From Phaseolus vulgaris (lineage: Eukaryota; Streptophyta; Magnoliopsida; Fabales; Fabaceae), in assembly GCF_000499845.2 (NCBI RefSeq), contig NC_023753.2, forward strand, positions 2,728,001 to 2,792,000: a stretch of DNA of 64,000 bases. Direction: 5' to 3'. Positions 50,230 through 63,898 of this stretch are shown here, one piece after another (position 1 is the first letter of the stretch; each line of letters starts with the position of its first letter). A model generated the notes under the pieces. The model was not told the DNA's origin and did not search any database. It worked only from the letters and a program-made list of their open reading frames with translations. Both the position numbers and the translations under genes were made by a program.

Positions 50230-51430
50230 AGAAATAATTGAGATAAAAGAAAGGAAAGAAGAGGTGTTACTTGCATAGCAAAACTAAACCACAAATGTGT
50301 GAGAAACAAAGACAGGAGAAGGGTTTGGAAAGTGACTAAAGAAGAGATTGTGAATCCCAATTCCTTCATCCATAACATAAATCCATGTTGGAGATGCTGT
50401 CTAAGTCACATTCACATGAATGTTAGCAACAGTTGTACTGCTAGGTTAGGGTTGCATATTTATTTCAGTACTCACTCACCAAGTCACTCACACACACACA
50501 GCAAGGTCTAGAAGTGTGAGTGGTGACACAAACAGTGACACACGCACACAGAAAAGAAAGGGAAAAGAAAGGGAAAAAGGGGTAGTAGTAAGGACACACA
50601 CACCCCTTCGAAATGACATCAACATCTTTCCCTCTAAGCCTCGTTTCTGACAGCTGACTCAATATTCCCCTCTCCCCACTCATTCTTCTTCTCTCCATTC
50701 ATTATTTTTCGTTAAACAGCAAATAACTGTGTTTGCCTTTGGACCCTAATGAAAAAGGAGGGTTAATAATAAATAGCATTACCCATTAGGTCATTTAAGT
50801 GTGTGTTGTGAGTGTCACGATCATGTGCGAGGGTGTTGAAATGAGTAATTAAGAGCCCACACATCGTACATGTATTATGAAGAACTGCAAAATCGGACAC
50901 ACACAGACACCAAAAGCATGTCTGTGTCACATGCCTCAGGCACCCCTATGCCTTCATCACCTCCCTCCTGCACGTGAACCAACCCAAACATAACAACTCC
51001 ATCAAAGTCAATACTTTTCTTCTGATGGATCTAGAATATTCCTCCATTTTTCCCTCATCTTTCTAATCATGCTCAAATCATATATCTAATCCACTCTAAT
51101 CCAGTTCATTTTCTCTTCATCACTGTTATGATGTAACCATGTACCTTACTTCCCCAACATTTATGTATTTCAAATCCACCATTATTGCACCTTCCCCCTT
51201 CTGCATCTTCCCACAAAACTGTTCTAAGTGGGACACTTTTTCTCAGACAAAACTAATTATCCCATTTACTCTGTTCTCCTGGTTTTTGGGATAAATAATT
51301 ATTGCCAGTGTTCTAGAAAAACTGGGTGGCGGCTCCTTCAACAAACACACCTTCAAGAAGCAGCCTTTTCAAATCTGCATATGCCCTCTGTTCGGATCAT
51401 GGTATATGCTCCATTTTCTATTTTTTAAAA
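50230..51430. other. GC-richer, CA/CT-rich island without recognised gene
   Basis: It contains (CA)n-like runs (50490-50610), a GCACGTGAA G-box-like site near 50971 and pyrimidine-rich leader-like DNA, but all open frames are short and unrecognisable. It could be a promoter or regulatory block, or a non-coding transcript. Confidence 0.3.
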
Positions 51431-54400
51431 CATTTCTAAGTGGATAAAATATCTTTAACCTTTTTAATTAAGAATATATTTAAATATAGATTGACAATAA
51501 TGCAATAAAATTTCTAAAAACAATATTATAAGCTTTGCAAAACTATATACACAATATTTTTTATAAAGATATTTACTAGGGTTGTTATAATTGTAAATCT
51601 ATTATGATTTTTATTAAAATAATAATAATAATAATAATAATAATTATTATTATTATTATTATTAATCAATATTTTCTGTCAAAATTTATATCTGAAAAAA
51701 TAGTTAATTTAGTTCAACTTACTGTTCACAATTTGACTAGAACATTATAGTTTGATTTATCTGGAAATACAGGAACTCAGTCATCTTCAACAAAAGAGTA
51801 GCAGATGCGTTAAAAGTGTTCGCATTGGCGCAAGTAAATATTTAGTCTTTAATTTATGCAAAGTTCCGTGATGTTTATTTTTCTTATCCTAATTGAGTTT
51901 CGAATCCTTTAACTTGTATGAAGTTGGTTCATTAATAGGAGAATGATATGGTGTATTTCTGTGTAAGGGTTGAATCACCCTAAAATAATTTTCATTTATT
52001 TATTTTTTATTGTTCATAAAAAAAAAATAACTTGCGATTTTTTTAATAATTTTTTAATAAAAAATTGTGCATTGCGAGCAATTTAAGATTGAAGATGATA
52101 GTTTATAATATTTAATAATAAATACAAACTCAATTCAAATGTAAGAGCATAACAAATAAATAAATGTTTAAAAAAAAACATTCAAACCATTACTCGAACT
52201 TTAAAGGAAGACATTTTGTATTTGTTTTCTCTAAAATATAAAAAATGGATCAACTTATAACAATCCAAATCAAACTCTTTAAACTCATGGGTTAAGTGGG
52301 TGAAGTTGGTTTTTGACTCATAATTGACAAAATTTTAATCTTTTTAAAAATCCAAATTTGCTTGAATATTATACTTGGTGAGTCTAGTTGACTCCAGTTT
52401 CAACCCATTATGAGATTCTATATGATAAGGCTAAAATATTTAAAGACCTAATAAAATATTAAGAGTTCTAATATCATTTAATCATTCTTATAATATGTGA
52501 AATATTCAACTCCCTGGTAACCCGAATGGTACAATGTTAATAACAGCAAAATGATAAACATTATAATAGTTATAAAAATGATAATAATAAGAATTATTAT
52601 AAAAATAGTTATAATATTTCTTTTTAAAAATCTTGATTTTGATAATAAAATACAATATTTCAAAACTGGATTAACACCCATTTCAATTTTTTTTTATCAG
52701 ACATATTTCATTTTTAAAACTGGATTAATGGAAGTGAGTTTAAAAAAACTCCCTCACATGGCTAAAGCTAATAACTCAGATTTTAAAGTGAAAGTGAAAA
52801 TTAACTTTTATTATATTATGAAATATTTTTTGTTCTCTCATATGTTATGTCGAAGCCACCTAACTTGTGTATGATGTTGAAACGATGAACCGCAAGCCCA
52901 TATGGTTGTGATAAATGGCATCGAACAACACAGTCTGAGGAGTATTCAGAGGTTGTCACAAGAAGAGAGAGAGGTCAATGTCTCAAAGCCCACATAATCT
53001 TATCATTTCTATATTCAATGTTTTCTCACCATTAAAACTCATTTATTTAACTTCAAATACAAATAATAATATATAGTGGGTATATATAATTAAAATTCAC
53101 TTTTTAATAATTTAAAAAATATTAAGTTAAACTTATATATAATTCACTTATAAGATCGATCAAAATTGCTATTTTTTATTTTATTTTTATGACTATGAAT
53201 GATTCATCTTTACTTTTTTATTTATTTCGATAATTATGAATGATTTATCTTTTAATTAAGTGTCAGTAATCACATTTTTTTATAATCCACCACACCAGTT
53301 TCCATGAAAATGGCTCTAAGCATAAAATCATGCAACTACACCATCTAAATTGTAATTTTAATAATTTTGGGGGTCACTGTCATATCTAAAGAGAATTTTG
53401 TTCAAAAATGGTATTTTTGTTTACATATTTTATTACAAAAAAAAAATATATGTAAACGTATATAAGAATCTATTTTATAAATTTAAAGGGAAAATTTAAG
53501 TTCAATAGAAAATTTATATTTTAATATATAAAAGTTCTAAAGCTTATATATATAACATGAAATCAGTTTATCTTTCATTTATATAGATATTTTATGTTTC
53601 TAAAATATATATGTTTTTTTAATTTTTTATTTCTGAAGTCAAAAGTGACAGTATATAACATTTTGAATGTTGATATTTGGGTTTTGTGTAAAAAAAAATC
53701 TTTTTAAAGATGAGTTAAATAGATGAACTTCTGTTGATTTAAATTTATACTATATATTTTATTTGAAAATCAAGTTTTAGAAGGATAAATAAAAGGATTT
53801 CTTTAACTTTCTCTTTAAAGTCTTTGAAACATATGATTGAAAAACAAAATTATCAAGATAAGAGAAATTAACTTAATTTATAAGATTGATAAATTTAAAA
53901 AATCTATATAAAACTGAGAAAATTAATAAAAAGTGATTTAGTGCAAATAATTAGAGACATTGTGTCTGGAATAGATAATATATCTTATTATGAGTGTTGT
54001 TGTTGGATTTGATAATGCAACCTTTTGATGATTTTGTTGTAATTGAGTTTACTATAACTTATTGTAAAAGGATTTAAATGCTAATAATATTAAAAAGTAG
54101 ATTTAAACTTAATTCAAATAATCAGGTTTTCATTCTTTATTCATTATGAAGTGTTTAAAAAAAATACATTTTCAGATAAAAATAACATTTTTATTGTAAA
54201 AACCCAAGGGAGATGGTTTTGTTGATATTTTCTTTTATACCTTTTTCATATGAACATGCTTAACCTAACCTCTTCTGCCGTGTCTCGATTCTGATAATAA
54301 AAACATATGATATTTAAGTCTTAGACATTTTTAATTATTTTAAATTATAAATTTATAAAATTGATGTCAATTAATTAGGGAATGTTCTGTAGTATAATAT

Positions 54401-54440
54401 TTTAAAGATGTTCGTAAAGCAATTAAACTACAAATATTTT
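51430..54440. other. AT-rich intergenic DNA
   Basis: No supported gene. It holds the AAT/ATT palindrome at 51618-51663. Confidence 0.5.
51618..51663. repeat. (AAT)n(ATT)n palindromic microsatellite
   Basis: Nine AAT units run straight into about seven ATT units, making a spacer-free palindrome with arms of about 20 bp that could extrude as a cruciform. Confidence 0.95.
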
Positions 54441-55770
54441 AACTACAAACTTACGATCTAATTTAATTGATAATTGAAACGTATGTAATTAAATATCAAT
54501 TTAAAAATTAATTTATAAATTTTATTAATAATAAAAATTATTTTAATATTAATAAAATTTATAATCTTTAAAATAATATTTAATTTAGTTAATATAATAA
54601 CTAATTATTTTTTTAAATTTATTTCTAATGATATTTTTTTACATTATTTATAATATCATAAATATATTAAATTTAATACATTTATATTAATCTAATATTT
54701 TTTAAAATCAATTAAATAAGTTTTAAGATAAATAAAAAATAATACTAGATTAATGTTGCTAGATCAAGAAATAAACATTTTTTACCCCATGTAAAAAATA
54801 AAACAAATATATTTATCATTACCAACATTTTTAACCCTTATACCAGTAAGAAAATCAAGATGTTCATGTAAGTTTGATGAGGTCTACCTAGTTATGAACT
54901 AATATATTGTTTCAATATTTTTTTTAATATATATCAAATAACATATATTACAATAAAAATATTAAATAACTATTAAATTTAAAAAATAAGTTATTATATT
55001 GATTAAATTATATATTATTTTAGAGATTTTAAAATTATTGTTATCTAAAATAATTTTTATTATTAATAAAAAATTATAAAATAATTTATAAATTAGTATC
55101 TAAATTAATTATTAATATTTTAAATTAGTATTTAAAAAAGATTAATAAAAATTAATTTAAAATAAAGTAGTTATTTAGTATATCTTACAACTTAATAGTT
55201 AGTTACATATCATTAATTTTTTAATTTATAAAATAATTTCTAATTTAATTAAAATAATAATTAATTATTTTAATTTTTAAAATTAATTTTTATTTAATAA
55301 TTTTTTAGTATATTAATAAAAGATTTGGAATAATTCGACTTATATTAAAGATAACCTAAACTTTCAAATCTTGCAAACATTATTGTCTTATGTATAAAAG
55401 CTTATGTATTCATCTTGTTTATTTTTAATAACTTCATTTTGCATTCTGACTTAATCATGTTTCATCAGTATATGCTTTTACATGAGGAGATGTATAAGAA
55501 ATCTAAATACTACTTTTGATTAATTTCTAGTTATGTTTATGAAATGACGATAAAATTTGAGATGTTTTTTTTTAAATATAATTTCAGACATAAAATATAA
55601 ATGATAGGGTAAGAAGATTATATTTTTAATTTATTTATTTTTTAAAATAATCTAACAAACATAATATTCACTATAATAAAATTATTAAATAAAAAATAAT
55701 TAATCATTATATTGATTAAGTTAAATACTATTTTATAAATTAAAAAATAATTAATATTTAAAATTATAGG
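54440..55770. repeat. Cluster of MITE-like AT-rich elements
   Basis: At least one element (about 54960-55320) shares a block with the one at 44010: the string taatttttattattaataa and its continuation recur at 55050-55086. Related end-like sequences (..ttaatatagttaattatt.. types) lie at 54590-54650 and 55670-55770, suggesting additional truncated or nested members. Confidence 0.5.
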
Positions 55771-56107
55771 CATTATACAATATTTATTGTTCTCCACCAC
55801 TAAAACCCAAAGATTAACTTGAGCATCATAATATTTTTCTCAAAACCAAAGACTTGGAAGAAACATAAGAGTAGAAGTTCTTTTGAAACCTTTTGAAACA
55901 TACAAAAACATTTTATATAACTGAAACAAAAATATTCTTGAAACTCAAATTAACTTCAACACTTTTTTGTCTTTACATTTATGTTCAGTATTCATTTACT
56001 ATAAAATTGTATACTTAAAAAAAACAAAATTATATACTTTTTAAAAACTCAAACTGTGTATTGATTTTAAATACGGAGAGAAAAAGTATTTATACCAAAA
56101 ATAAAAT

Positions 56108-56138
<31 letters not shown>

Positions 56139-57690
56139 AAGAAAAAAAATGATTGATGGACATGACCAATAGATCTTAAATACAAAACTAGATAATAATA
56201 ATATATACCAGTTTTTTTTATAACTTTCTTAAGTGGCATCTTTAATTGAACATTCTTTTTTATTTAAAAAAACAAATAATTGAATAATTTTTTATTTTAA
56301 AATAAATAAATATTTTTTTTAAAAATATCAACTATATAATTTTTTAATACTATTTATATAAAATTATATATACGTATACATATATAATTGTATTATTTTT
56401 CATTTTTAATTTATTATTCATAAAAATAATAAAATAATATAGCATATATTAATTTAATAAAGATGTAAGTACACATTTGCACAAGAAATATACTAGTGAT
56501 AAAGTAAAATTGTACAAGAATACTATTATATGAAACTAACGTAATAAATGTCTGATCACAGTGGGATAATTAATAAATTGTTATTGTTTTCATTAGTTCT
56601 GATACATACCATTTGAGAATAAGTAAAGTATTAGCATTGTTAGTGTATGTATATACTAATATGTGTTGTGAAAATGGAGTTTTTGGTAGTCCCCAATTAG
56701 TTTTATGGTGTTATTTGGTTTTTCTGGCAATGAATTTGGATGTAATAGTAACAGTGATGAACATAATAAATCACAGTGATAAGTTGAAAAACCAAAAAGC
56801 GATTGACACGAACCTCACAAGAAGATGAAGGAAAGGGAAAGAGAAAAAGGAAAAACGTAAAATGAAGAAAGTGGAGAAATTAGAAACATTTACAGAAGAT
56901 GACAGAAAGTGTTTAAGGTGTGTACGATTGTGATAGATGTCATTATTTTCTATCTCATTAAAGATCAATCCACTCACTAAATTGTTGCATGCTTTTTCCA
57001 CTAAAAAACAATTTCTTCCAAATTTATTTTGCTGCCCACATTTTCGTAAACATACATCAAACACCAACATTTTTTTTCTTTTCAAAAACAGAGAATAATG
57101 TGTCAATTGGGATTCATTTTGGTTGCGTTTGTTGTTTGCAGTTGTTGGATTCAATTTGGCTTTACCCCACATTGTATTTTTGTGTTTGTAGAGCACACTT
57201 GCATACATACTTGAAAATGCATCACATTTTTTTAGTATAAAACCAGAATCAATTGGATTAATTATGCATATTATTTAGTGAGTGAACTTAATCATTATAT
57301 ATTTTTATAATTTTTAAAAAATTATTGTATTTATAATTAGTGTGCAATAAAATAAAAAATAAAAAATTAATAATTGTTCGTGTGTATGTAGGTGACAAAG
57401 TGAGGTTAGAATTACGTGTGTTTTTTTCTTCTCACACACATAAAATAACCGATTAAATGCACAAATTCTCTTCCTTTTACCTCTTGTACCAGAACACATA
57501 CCAACTTTTTCTCTTTTCTCCAATTACTCCCAACTAGAATTTCACAACCATTAAGAGACATCTCCTTTATCTTATAAACAATATAAATAATAATAAATCA
57601 TAGTTTTTTATATACCTATTTTGAATTTAATATAATGGTCCTTGTACTTTGAGAGAGAAAGGTGTGTGATGTAAGGTTTTGTTAGCTTGT
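55770..57690. other. AT-rich intergenic DNA upstream of PSS1
   Basis: No supported gene. A (TA)n tract lies at 56114-56138. 56580-57240 is slightly less AT-rich, without recognisable coding sequence. Confidence 0.5.
56114..56138. repeat. (TA)n microsatellite
   Basis: About 12 uninterrupted TA units. Confidence 0.95.
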
Positions 57691-57729
57691 AATTAATTAT
57701 AGAGAATAGTTGATTTTATGATGTGTTTG

Positions 57730-58291
57730 TAGGGTGAGAGAGAGAGAGGAAGAAAAGGGAAATAAGGGAAAGAGAGAGGGGCAAAGAAGGAAGAGGAAAA
57801 AAAGAAAAGAACTTTTGGTCCATGATTCATGATCATCGTCATCGTGCGTATCTAAAACATCTTGAAATCTATCTTTGACCGTCGTACTCTCTTTCTCTGT
57901 GTGTGTTTTTAATTTTCTCTCATCATCACCCTTCGCCTTTTCGCCGCTGTTGCAGACTCTGCTCAAAACACAGCCACCACACACGAACTCACTTTCACTC
58001 ACTCCTTCTTCACCCACCACACCCAACAGAGAGAAAACAATACAATATCTCCATTTTGCCCCTCTTTTTCCCAAACGCATCTCTATAAATATTATAATTT
58101 CGCCATTCATTAGCATAGCAGCGGAAAGAGAAACAGCTCTCACACTTATCTTCTTCTTCCTCTGATTCCATTCATCATTCATTACTCTGATCCCACGGCT
58201 GCGATCTTCTCGTTTCTCCAATCGTACGGCCAGGGGTCCTTTGTCTGCCCAACTCACACCTTCTCTCAGCTTTCTCTCTCTCTCTCTCTGC
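57730..58291 (+). promoter_or_regulatory. Promoter and 5'UTR exon region of PSS1
   Basis: A GC-richer block begins with a GAGA run (57738-57780). It ends in a (TC)n pyrimidine tract at 58267-58289 directly before a GTAAGT donor. The arrangement fits a transcription start within about 57900-58250 and a non-coding first exon. TATAAATATTATAA at 58083-58096 is a possible TATA element. Confidence 0.5.
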
Positions 58292-59764
58292 GTAAGTCTC
58301 CTTCTCTCTCTCTATGCAACAACGCAACAAAGACTTTATTATAACCTGCTTTTTCGCCCTCTGTATGTATAACCTCTTTTTCGTTACGAATCATATCATA
58401 TCCGCATAATATCTATCATCACTCGCACGCACACACGCACATACTCACACGCGCACTCCGCTATGCATTCTTTCTCGATTGTGCTTCGAATCTACTACCT
58501 CTCCTGACATTCACTGTACCGTTTTTCCGTCTTTTCTCTTTTTATTCCTCCCTTTTCCGTTTTCGCTTCCTTCAATTCTTCCATTTTTTATTTTTTTTTC
58601 AAAAGTTGCTTTTTTCCGCCCAACCACACTTCGCCCTTCTTCCACTGGATTCCGGGTTCGATTGCTGTTGCTTTCGCTGTTACATGCATTGAAATGAAAC
58701 CGGGTTGAATTACGCGTTGCCGTAATGGGTTTTGCTTCTTCTGCCAGATTTAGATCCATTGTGCTCATGTAACCGCCTTTGGTAATTTGCCTTTATTCAG
58801 AAATTGAATGCTTTTCCAAAGCTTATGACGCAATGCGTTTGAAATTAATGAGTGTTTTCTATTTTTTTTTTTTTTTGGAATAGTAATAGTATGCTTTGGG
58901 CTGCAACGGTTTGTGTAGTTCGGCTCTCGATGGGGATCCGTTAATTACTCAGTTTGATTCTTTGTGATGCGTATGCATGTGGTGTCATATATGTGTTAAG
59001 ATGCTGATGGGTAGTACTGTGTTCAAGATATTGGCGAGTTCTGTTATATACTGTAGAATTTGTGATGGACTGTTGGGCTGTCAATCAATGATTTTTCTCA
59101 GACACAAAAAAAAAGCACATTGAATTCTGTACCAGATACTACTTTGGGTTACAAATTTGGGGCTTCTTGTAAATTCTGTGGATTTGCATGAGCTAGTTTA
59201 GTTTGGCCTTTAATTTTGAACCCTAAGATGGTTTTGTTATACATAAGTTACTTTTGTTTTACTTATTGGTTATGTACTTAGTACTCCAACGATAACTGAT
59301 ATTAACCTGCGGTCCATTGCAATACCGATATTCTAGCTTTTAGAAAAGACTTCTGGTTGCATGTTTTCATGGAGCTGTCTTGCTTAATCCTCTTACAGTT
59401 TGTGATTATTATGCATGTGTGCAATTTTTACTCAGATACGATGATATGTGGACACTTTTTTTTATCTCATCTTTATTTTCTTAATATATGTATATTTATA
59501 TATATGGTTGTATAAATATATCATGTCACTGAAATTCAATTACACACGGGTATTTAACACTAATCTTGTTAATGCTCCATGTGTTCTTGGATTGTGAATA
59601 ATGAAATGTTTGGTTAGCTTTTTATATATGGTACTGTCTTTCATTGTTTCCATCTTCTGGACTTTTAACGAATTAAGCGGATGGCTTTATATATGCGTAT
59701 AGAACACGGAGGCTATTTGTCATAGCATCTGTAAATGATCTTATTTCTTTGATTTTGATTGTAG
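58292..59764 (+). other. 5'UTR intron of PSS1
   Basis: Donor GTAAGT at 58292 and acceptor TTGATTGTAG ending 59764, T-rich throughout, 33 nt before the start codon. A long leader intron next to a CT-rich first exon is common in constitutively expressed plant genes. Inferred from consensus only. Confidence 0.55.
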
Positions 59765-59796
59765 GTAGAGAGTATAGCTTCTGTGGAACACGGAAT

Positions 59797-62700
59797 ATGG
59801 AGTCCAACGGTCATGCAAGATTAAAGAGAAATGATGTTATTAAAGAAAATGGTAATTCTCATTTGTCAAATGTAGATGATGAACATGATCCATGGACGGC
59901 ATGGGCATACAAGCCTCGCACCATCTCATTGTTACTTATTGGTGCTTGCTTTCTCATGTGAGTGTCTAGCTGGATAAATTAATGTTAACGAGTGGTGTAT
60001 TTTTATCTACTTGTAAATTTTGTTCTTCAATAAGATCAAATTTCTTCCCCCTACTTATTTTTTTTTATACCACTGTTGTATATGCCAGTTGGGCAAGTGG
60101 AGCACTTGATCCAGAAAGAGATGCATCTGGTGATCTTGTTACTTCTGTTAAAAGGTTTGGTAATTTTAATTTAATTACTTCTCATTTCGCTGTGCTTATC
60201 ATTTTGCTGAGTAATACATATGCTAAATGCCCACACAACTGTTTCTCTGTAGGGGTGTATGGGCAATGATTGCTGTTTTTCTTGCTTATTGTCTGCTGCA
60301 AGCTCCTTCTACGTGAGTAATCAGAATGAATTTATTTTGTTTAGTTTGGTATTTTATTTTACATTTATTATATTAAATTTAATTGTGATTTTAGATTTAG
60401 ATCCCAAAGGAGTAAGAAGATGTTCCTTATTTTCTGTGACTTCTTACATGATTGGATTATTTTCTTGCCTATATCTGGAAGGGGACTGAATTGAGTTTCT
60501 AAACTTTTAGTTTCATGTTTGAGAGATGGTGTTTGAATAATTTAATTCCAGGCTTCATCAGTTAATTTATTTCACATTTAAAGTCAAGAGTGAGTTTATG
60601 TTAAGAGAATAAGGCAACCGCTTCATACTCACACACCACTGTTTTAGAACATTATTAATGGACCAAGTTATTTGAGATAATGAAGATATCATTCATGATT
60701 GAATTGAATGGTTGCTGTTACTTTACTTGCTGGGTAGAAAAGTTAGTAGAAGGTGCTTCTTTTCAAGGTTGGGTTAGAGAGAGTGTGGATGGGATATGGA
60801 ACTGTTTGAAGATAACTGGGAATCCAAAGTGTTTATTTTTTTTACGGGCGTTCTTTCTATACAAATTTTAATATAATTCCGCTTAAAATGGTTTTGCTTA
60901 TGAGTATGTAAGAATATTAACATAGACGATAATATAAATATGAGTTTGTCACAGCCTCTTGATAGTGTATGACGGTGGAAGAGTAATGATATTAGTAGAG
61001 TTTTAGATCAGCTGAAGTTGTTACCTGAATAAATATTTTCCCATTTTCTTTCAGGGTTCTTATTCGGCCACATCCTGCAATTTGGCGCTTGGTTCATGGG
61101 ATGGCTGTTGTTTATCTTGTTGCCCTCACATTTTTACTTTTTCAGGTTGGTTTCCATGTCTCGATTTGAAAATTCTTGTTGTGTAAAGTTTAAGCAATTT
61201 TGTCAAGCTTAGATTTACAACTTTGAAAAAAAAAAATTTTGCACTTGATTCTTGCTTACTTTTCTTTCATCTGTTAGCTTCCTCTAACTTCATTTGTGTC
61301 TTCTGAGGCATAGTAATATTTGTCATTTGTTGCTCTGTTTCCAGCAAGTGAATGAAAGTGGACTAACATGTACTCTCAATTTTTGTCCCTACAGAAGCGT
61401 GATGATGCTCGACAGTTTATGAAATTTCTTCATCCTGATCTTGGTCTTGGTAAGTCAATCCGATTCTTTTTTTAGCTTTGAAATGGTTGGAATTAATTCA
61501 TTATGTATGTGTTGTATTTGAGATTTTAAAACATTTTCGGTTAGTCATGTATCAGCCTGTTTCCTTCAGTTTAAAAATTTGTAATTGCTGTGTGTGATCT
61601 TGGCAGAACTTCCAGAAAGATCTTATGGCGCCGACTGCCGTATATATCTGCCTGAAAACCCTGCAAGCAGGTTTAAGAATGTTTATGTATGATTCCTTTC
61701 ACAACCTTTGATTTTGTATATCCTCTCTTAAAGTTACTTTATACCTCTATCACATTTGGATCTAACACGGGGCTTATATTATGTTTCATTTCCCAGGAGA
61801 CACTTTTTGATGAGTTTGTTCTAGCTCATGTTATTGGGTGGTGGGGGAAAGCAATATTGATTCGTAATCAGCCTCTTCTTTGGGTGTTATCGATTGGTTT
61901 TGAGTTGGTGGAGGTAAGGCCTGATACTTATCCGATTAATACACTCTTTTTTGATATTTTGAGATAGGTCTGGTTGGGGGTTTGTGCCTCCATGAAGCTT
62001 TGACCTTTTTATTGCGTTGGTATAAGTTATAACTATACTATCGAATTGCTTACGAAGTATTCTGTGCTGGCATTTTCAGTATACTTTTCGTCACATGTTG
62101 CCAAATTTCAACGAGTGCTGGTGGGACAGTATTATTCTTGACATATTGATCTGCAATTGGTTCGGTAAGAGTTTTGGATCCATTTTTTGTTTCCTTTTGG
62201 CAAGTTTCAAAGATTGCATGTGGTTTATTAGTTGAAGAATGAACTTATTTATTGTACCACCATAATTACAGATTGAATCTATACACATTCATTTTGTCAA
62301 CAAAATAAAAAAAATATTGATTTTAAAACATGACCAGACCCTTAAATGTTGAAAAACTATAGGATTCTAACATCTAGTGAATGCATCTTTACTGTTTCTA
62401 GCTTAAATATATATGAAAATGTCTTTGTCTAGTTGTTTAAACTATCTTGGATAGGAACTGTTAAATATTGCGGGTTGACTACGATTTCACATTGCTTCAA
62501 TGGAATTCATTTTCAAATTCCTTTAGATCTTCATTCTACAATGAAGCTTCAAGGAATTAATTGTATTGACATTTTTTAACTCTGTCCGTGAAGATATTCA
62601 AGCCTATATACAAGTTTAGTTGTTTTATTTCCAAACAGTTTGCTCATCCCAGAAAACTCAGTACATCATTTGAATTTTAGTGGTTCTTTAAGTATCATAA

Positions 62701-63898
62701 TTCATGATTCTGGTGGTATTGAGTAAACTCTTGCATCGAATTAGTGGTTTTTTGGATTTGAAATTGTTTCAGCCGATTGTAACATCTGTTGGATTAATTA
62801 ATCTGCAGGAATTTGGGCAGGAATGCATACTGTTAGATACTTTGATGGGAAAACATACAAATGGGTCGGTCTAAGCCAGCAGCCTAATATAATAGGAAAA
62901 GTATGTTTCTCTGTCATCAGTTATTTCATTAAGCTTGAGTGTTTGATTCCTATTGAAATTGAAATCACTAAACTTGGAATGCCTTTTTCTTTGGCTACTG
63001 GAGCAATAGCCAATTGCCTAATGCTCTGACAGATGATTTTACTAAAATTGTCCTTCTTTAATCTCGTAATAATAATCTAGTACAGTCACTTCATCTCACC
63101 ATCTGAGACAATGTTAGTTAATTATTAGTAATTTATTATGATTGCTAAGGAGACTAAATGTATGTGACTTGATTGGTCTATGTTACTTGATATTGGCATT
63201 AGGTGAAACGAACATTGGGTCAATTCACACCGGCTCAGTGGGACAAAGACGAGTGGCATCCACTGCTTGGTCCTTGGCGTTTCATTCAAGTGCTTAGTCT
63301 TTGCATTGTATTTTTGACAGTAGAGCTCAACACATTCTTTTTGAAATTTTGTCTCTGGATACCTCCTCGAAATTCAGTTGTCATATATAGGTTGATTTTG
63401 TGGTGGCTACTTGCAATTCCAACAATTCGTGAGTACAATTCATACCTTCAAGACAGGTACATTCCTATGTTTTCTATTTATATATTGTCAATTGAATGTT
63501 GGTGAATGGCATTGGCAACATCTTAACGAGTTCTTGACATTTTATGTCCATATAATATTGTGATTTTTACAGAAAGCCAGTGAAGAAGGTTGGAGCATAT
63601 TGTTGGCTCTCTCTTGCCATTTGCATTGTGGAACTTCTGATTTGCATTAAGTTTGGACACGGTACGTAGGTCTCTTACATATAAATCCTTGTGTTGTGTG
63701 ACATATTTAGAGGTTAGTATTGATTATTGTTTAATTCACTGATTACGTACATGGTGTGTTTCCACAGGCTTGTATCCCAAAGCAATGCCTATATGGCTGG
63801 TAATATTCTGGTCGAGTGTTGGAGTGGCAATTGTTACATTTTTGCTTTTGTGGTCTTGGCAAATCCATCGCAGTCTAGGGAACAAGAAGAGGCGATAA
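59797..63898 (+). CDS. PSS1: Phosphatidylserine synthase, base-exchange type (PSS1)
   Basis: It exchanges the ethanolamine head group of phosphatidylethanolamine for L-serine, making phosphatidylserine in the ER; plants use this calcium-dependent, eukaryote-type enzyme. Twelve coding exons: 59797-59957, 60089-60154, 60253-60312, 61055-61145, 61395-61449, 61607-61686, 61797-61913, 62080-62164, 62809-62900, 63203-63456, 63573-63661 and 63768-63898, giving 426 aa with all phases closing. Family blocks in order: [19 protein letters not shown] (first membrane segment), [120 protein letters not shown], and a polytopic C-terminal half with a basic tail (NKKRR). The length matches the plant family. 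An in-frame ATG at 59749 lies in the intron, so 59797 is the start. Confidence 0.95.

Noticed and set aside
56771..57208. 145-codon minus-strand frame
   Set aside because: Phe/Ser/Lys-rich translation of AT-rich DNA, with no family recognisable and overlapping frames of similar length on the other strand.
32340..57690. tRNA genes and known plant microRNA precursors
   Set aside because: I looked for the T-loop motif GGTTCGAATCC and for mature sequences of common plant microRNAs remembered from the literature and saw none. A covariance-model search would be needed to exclude them.
57697..58257. 186-codon open frame on the minus strand
   Set aside because: It is antisense to the PSS1 promoter and leader, with low-complexity Arg/Lys/Ser/Phe-rich translation from GAGA/CT-rich DNA. 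No family is recognisable and there is no splice support.
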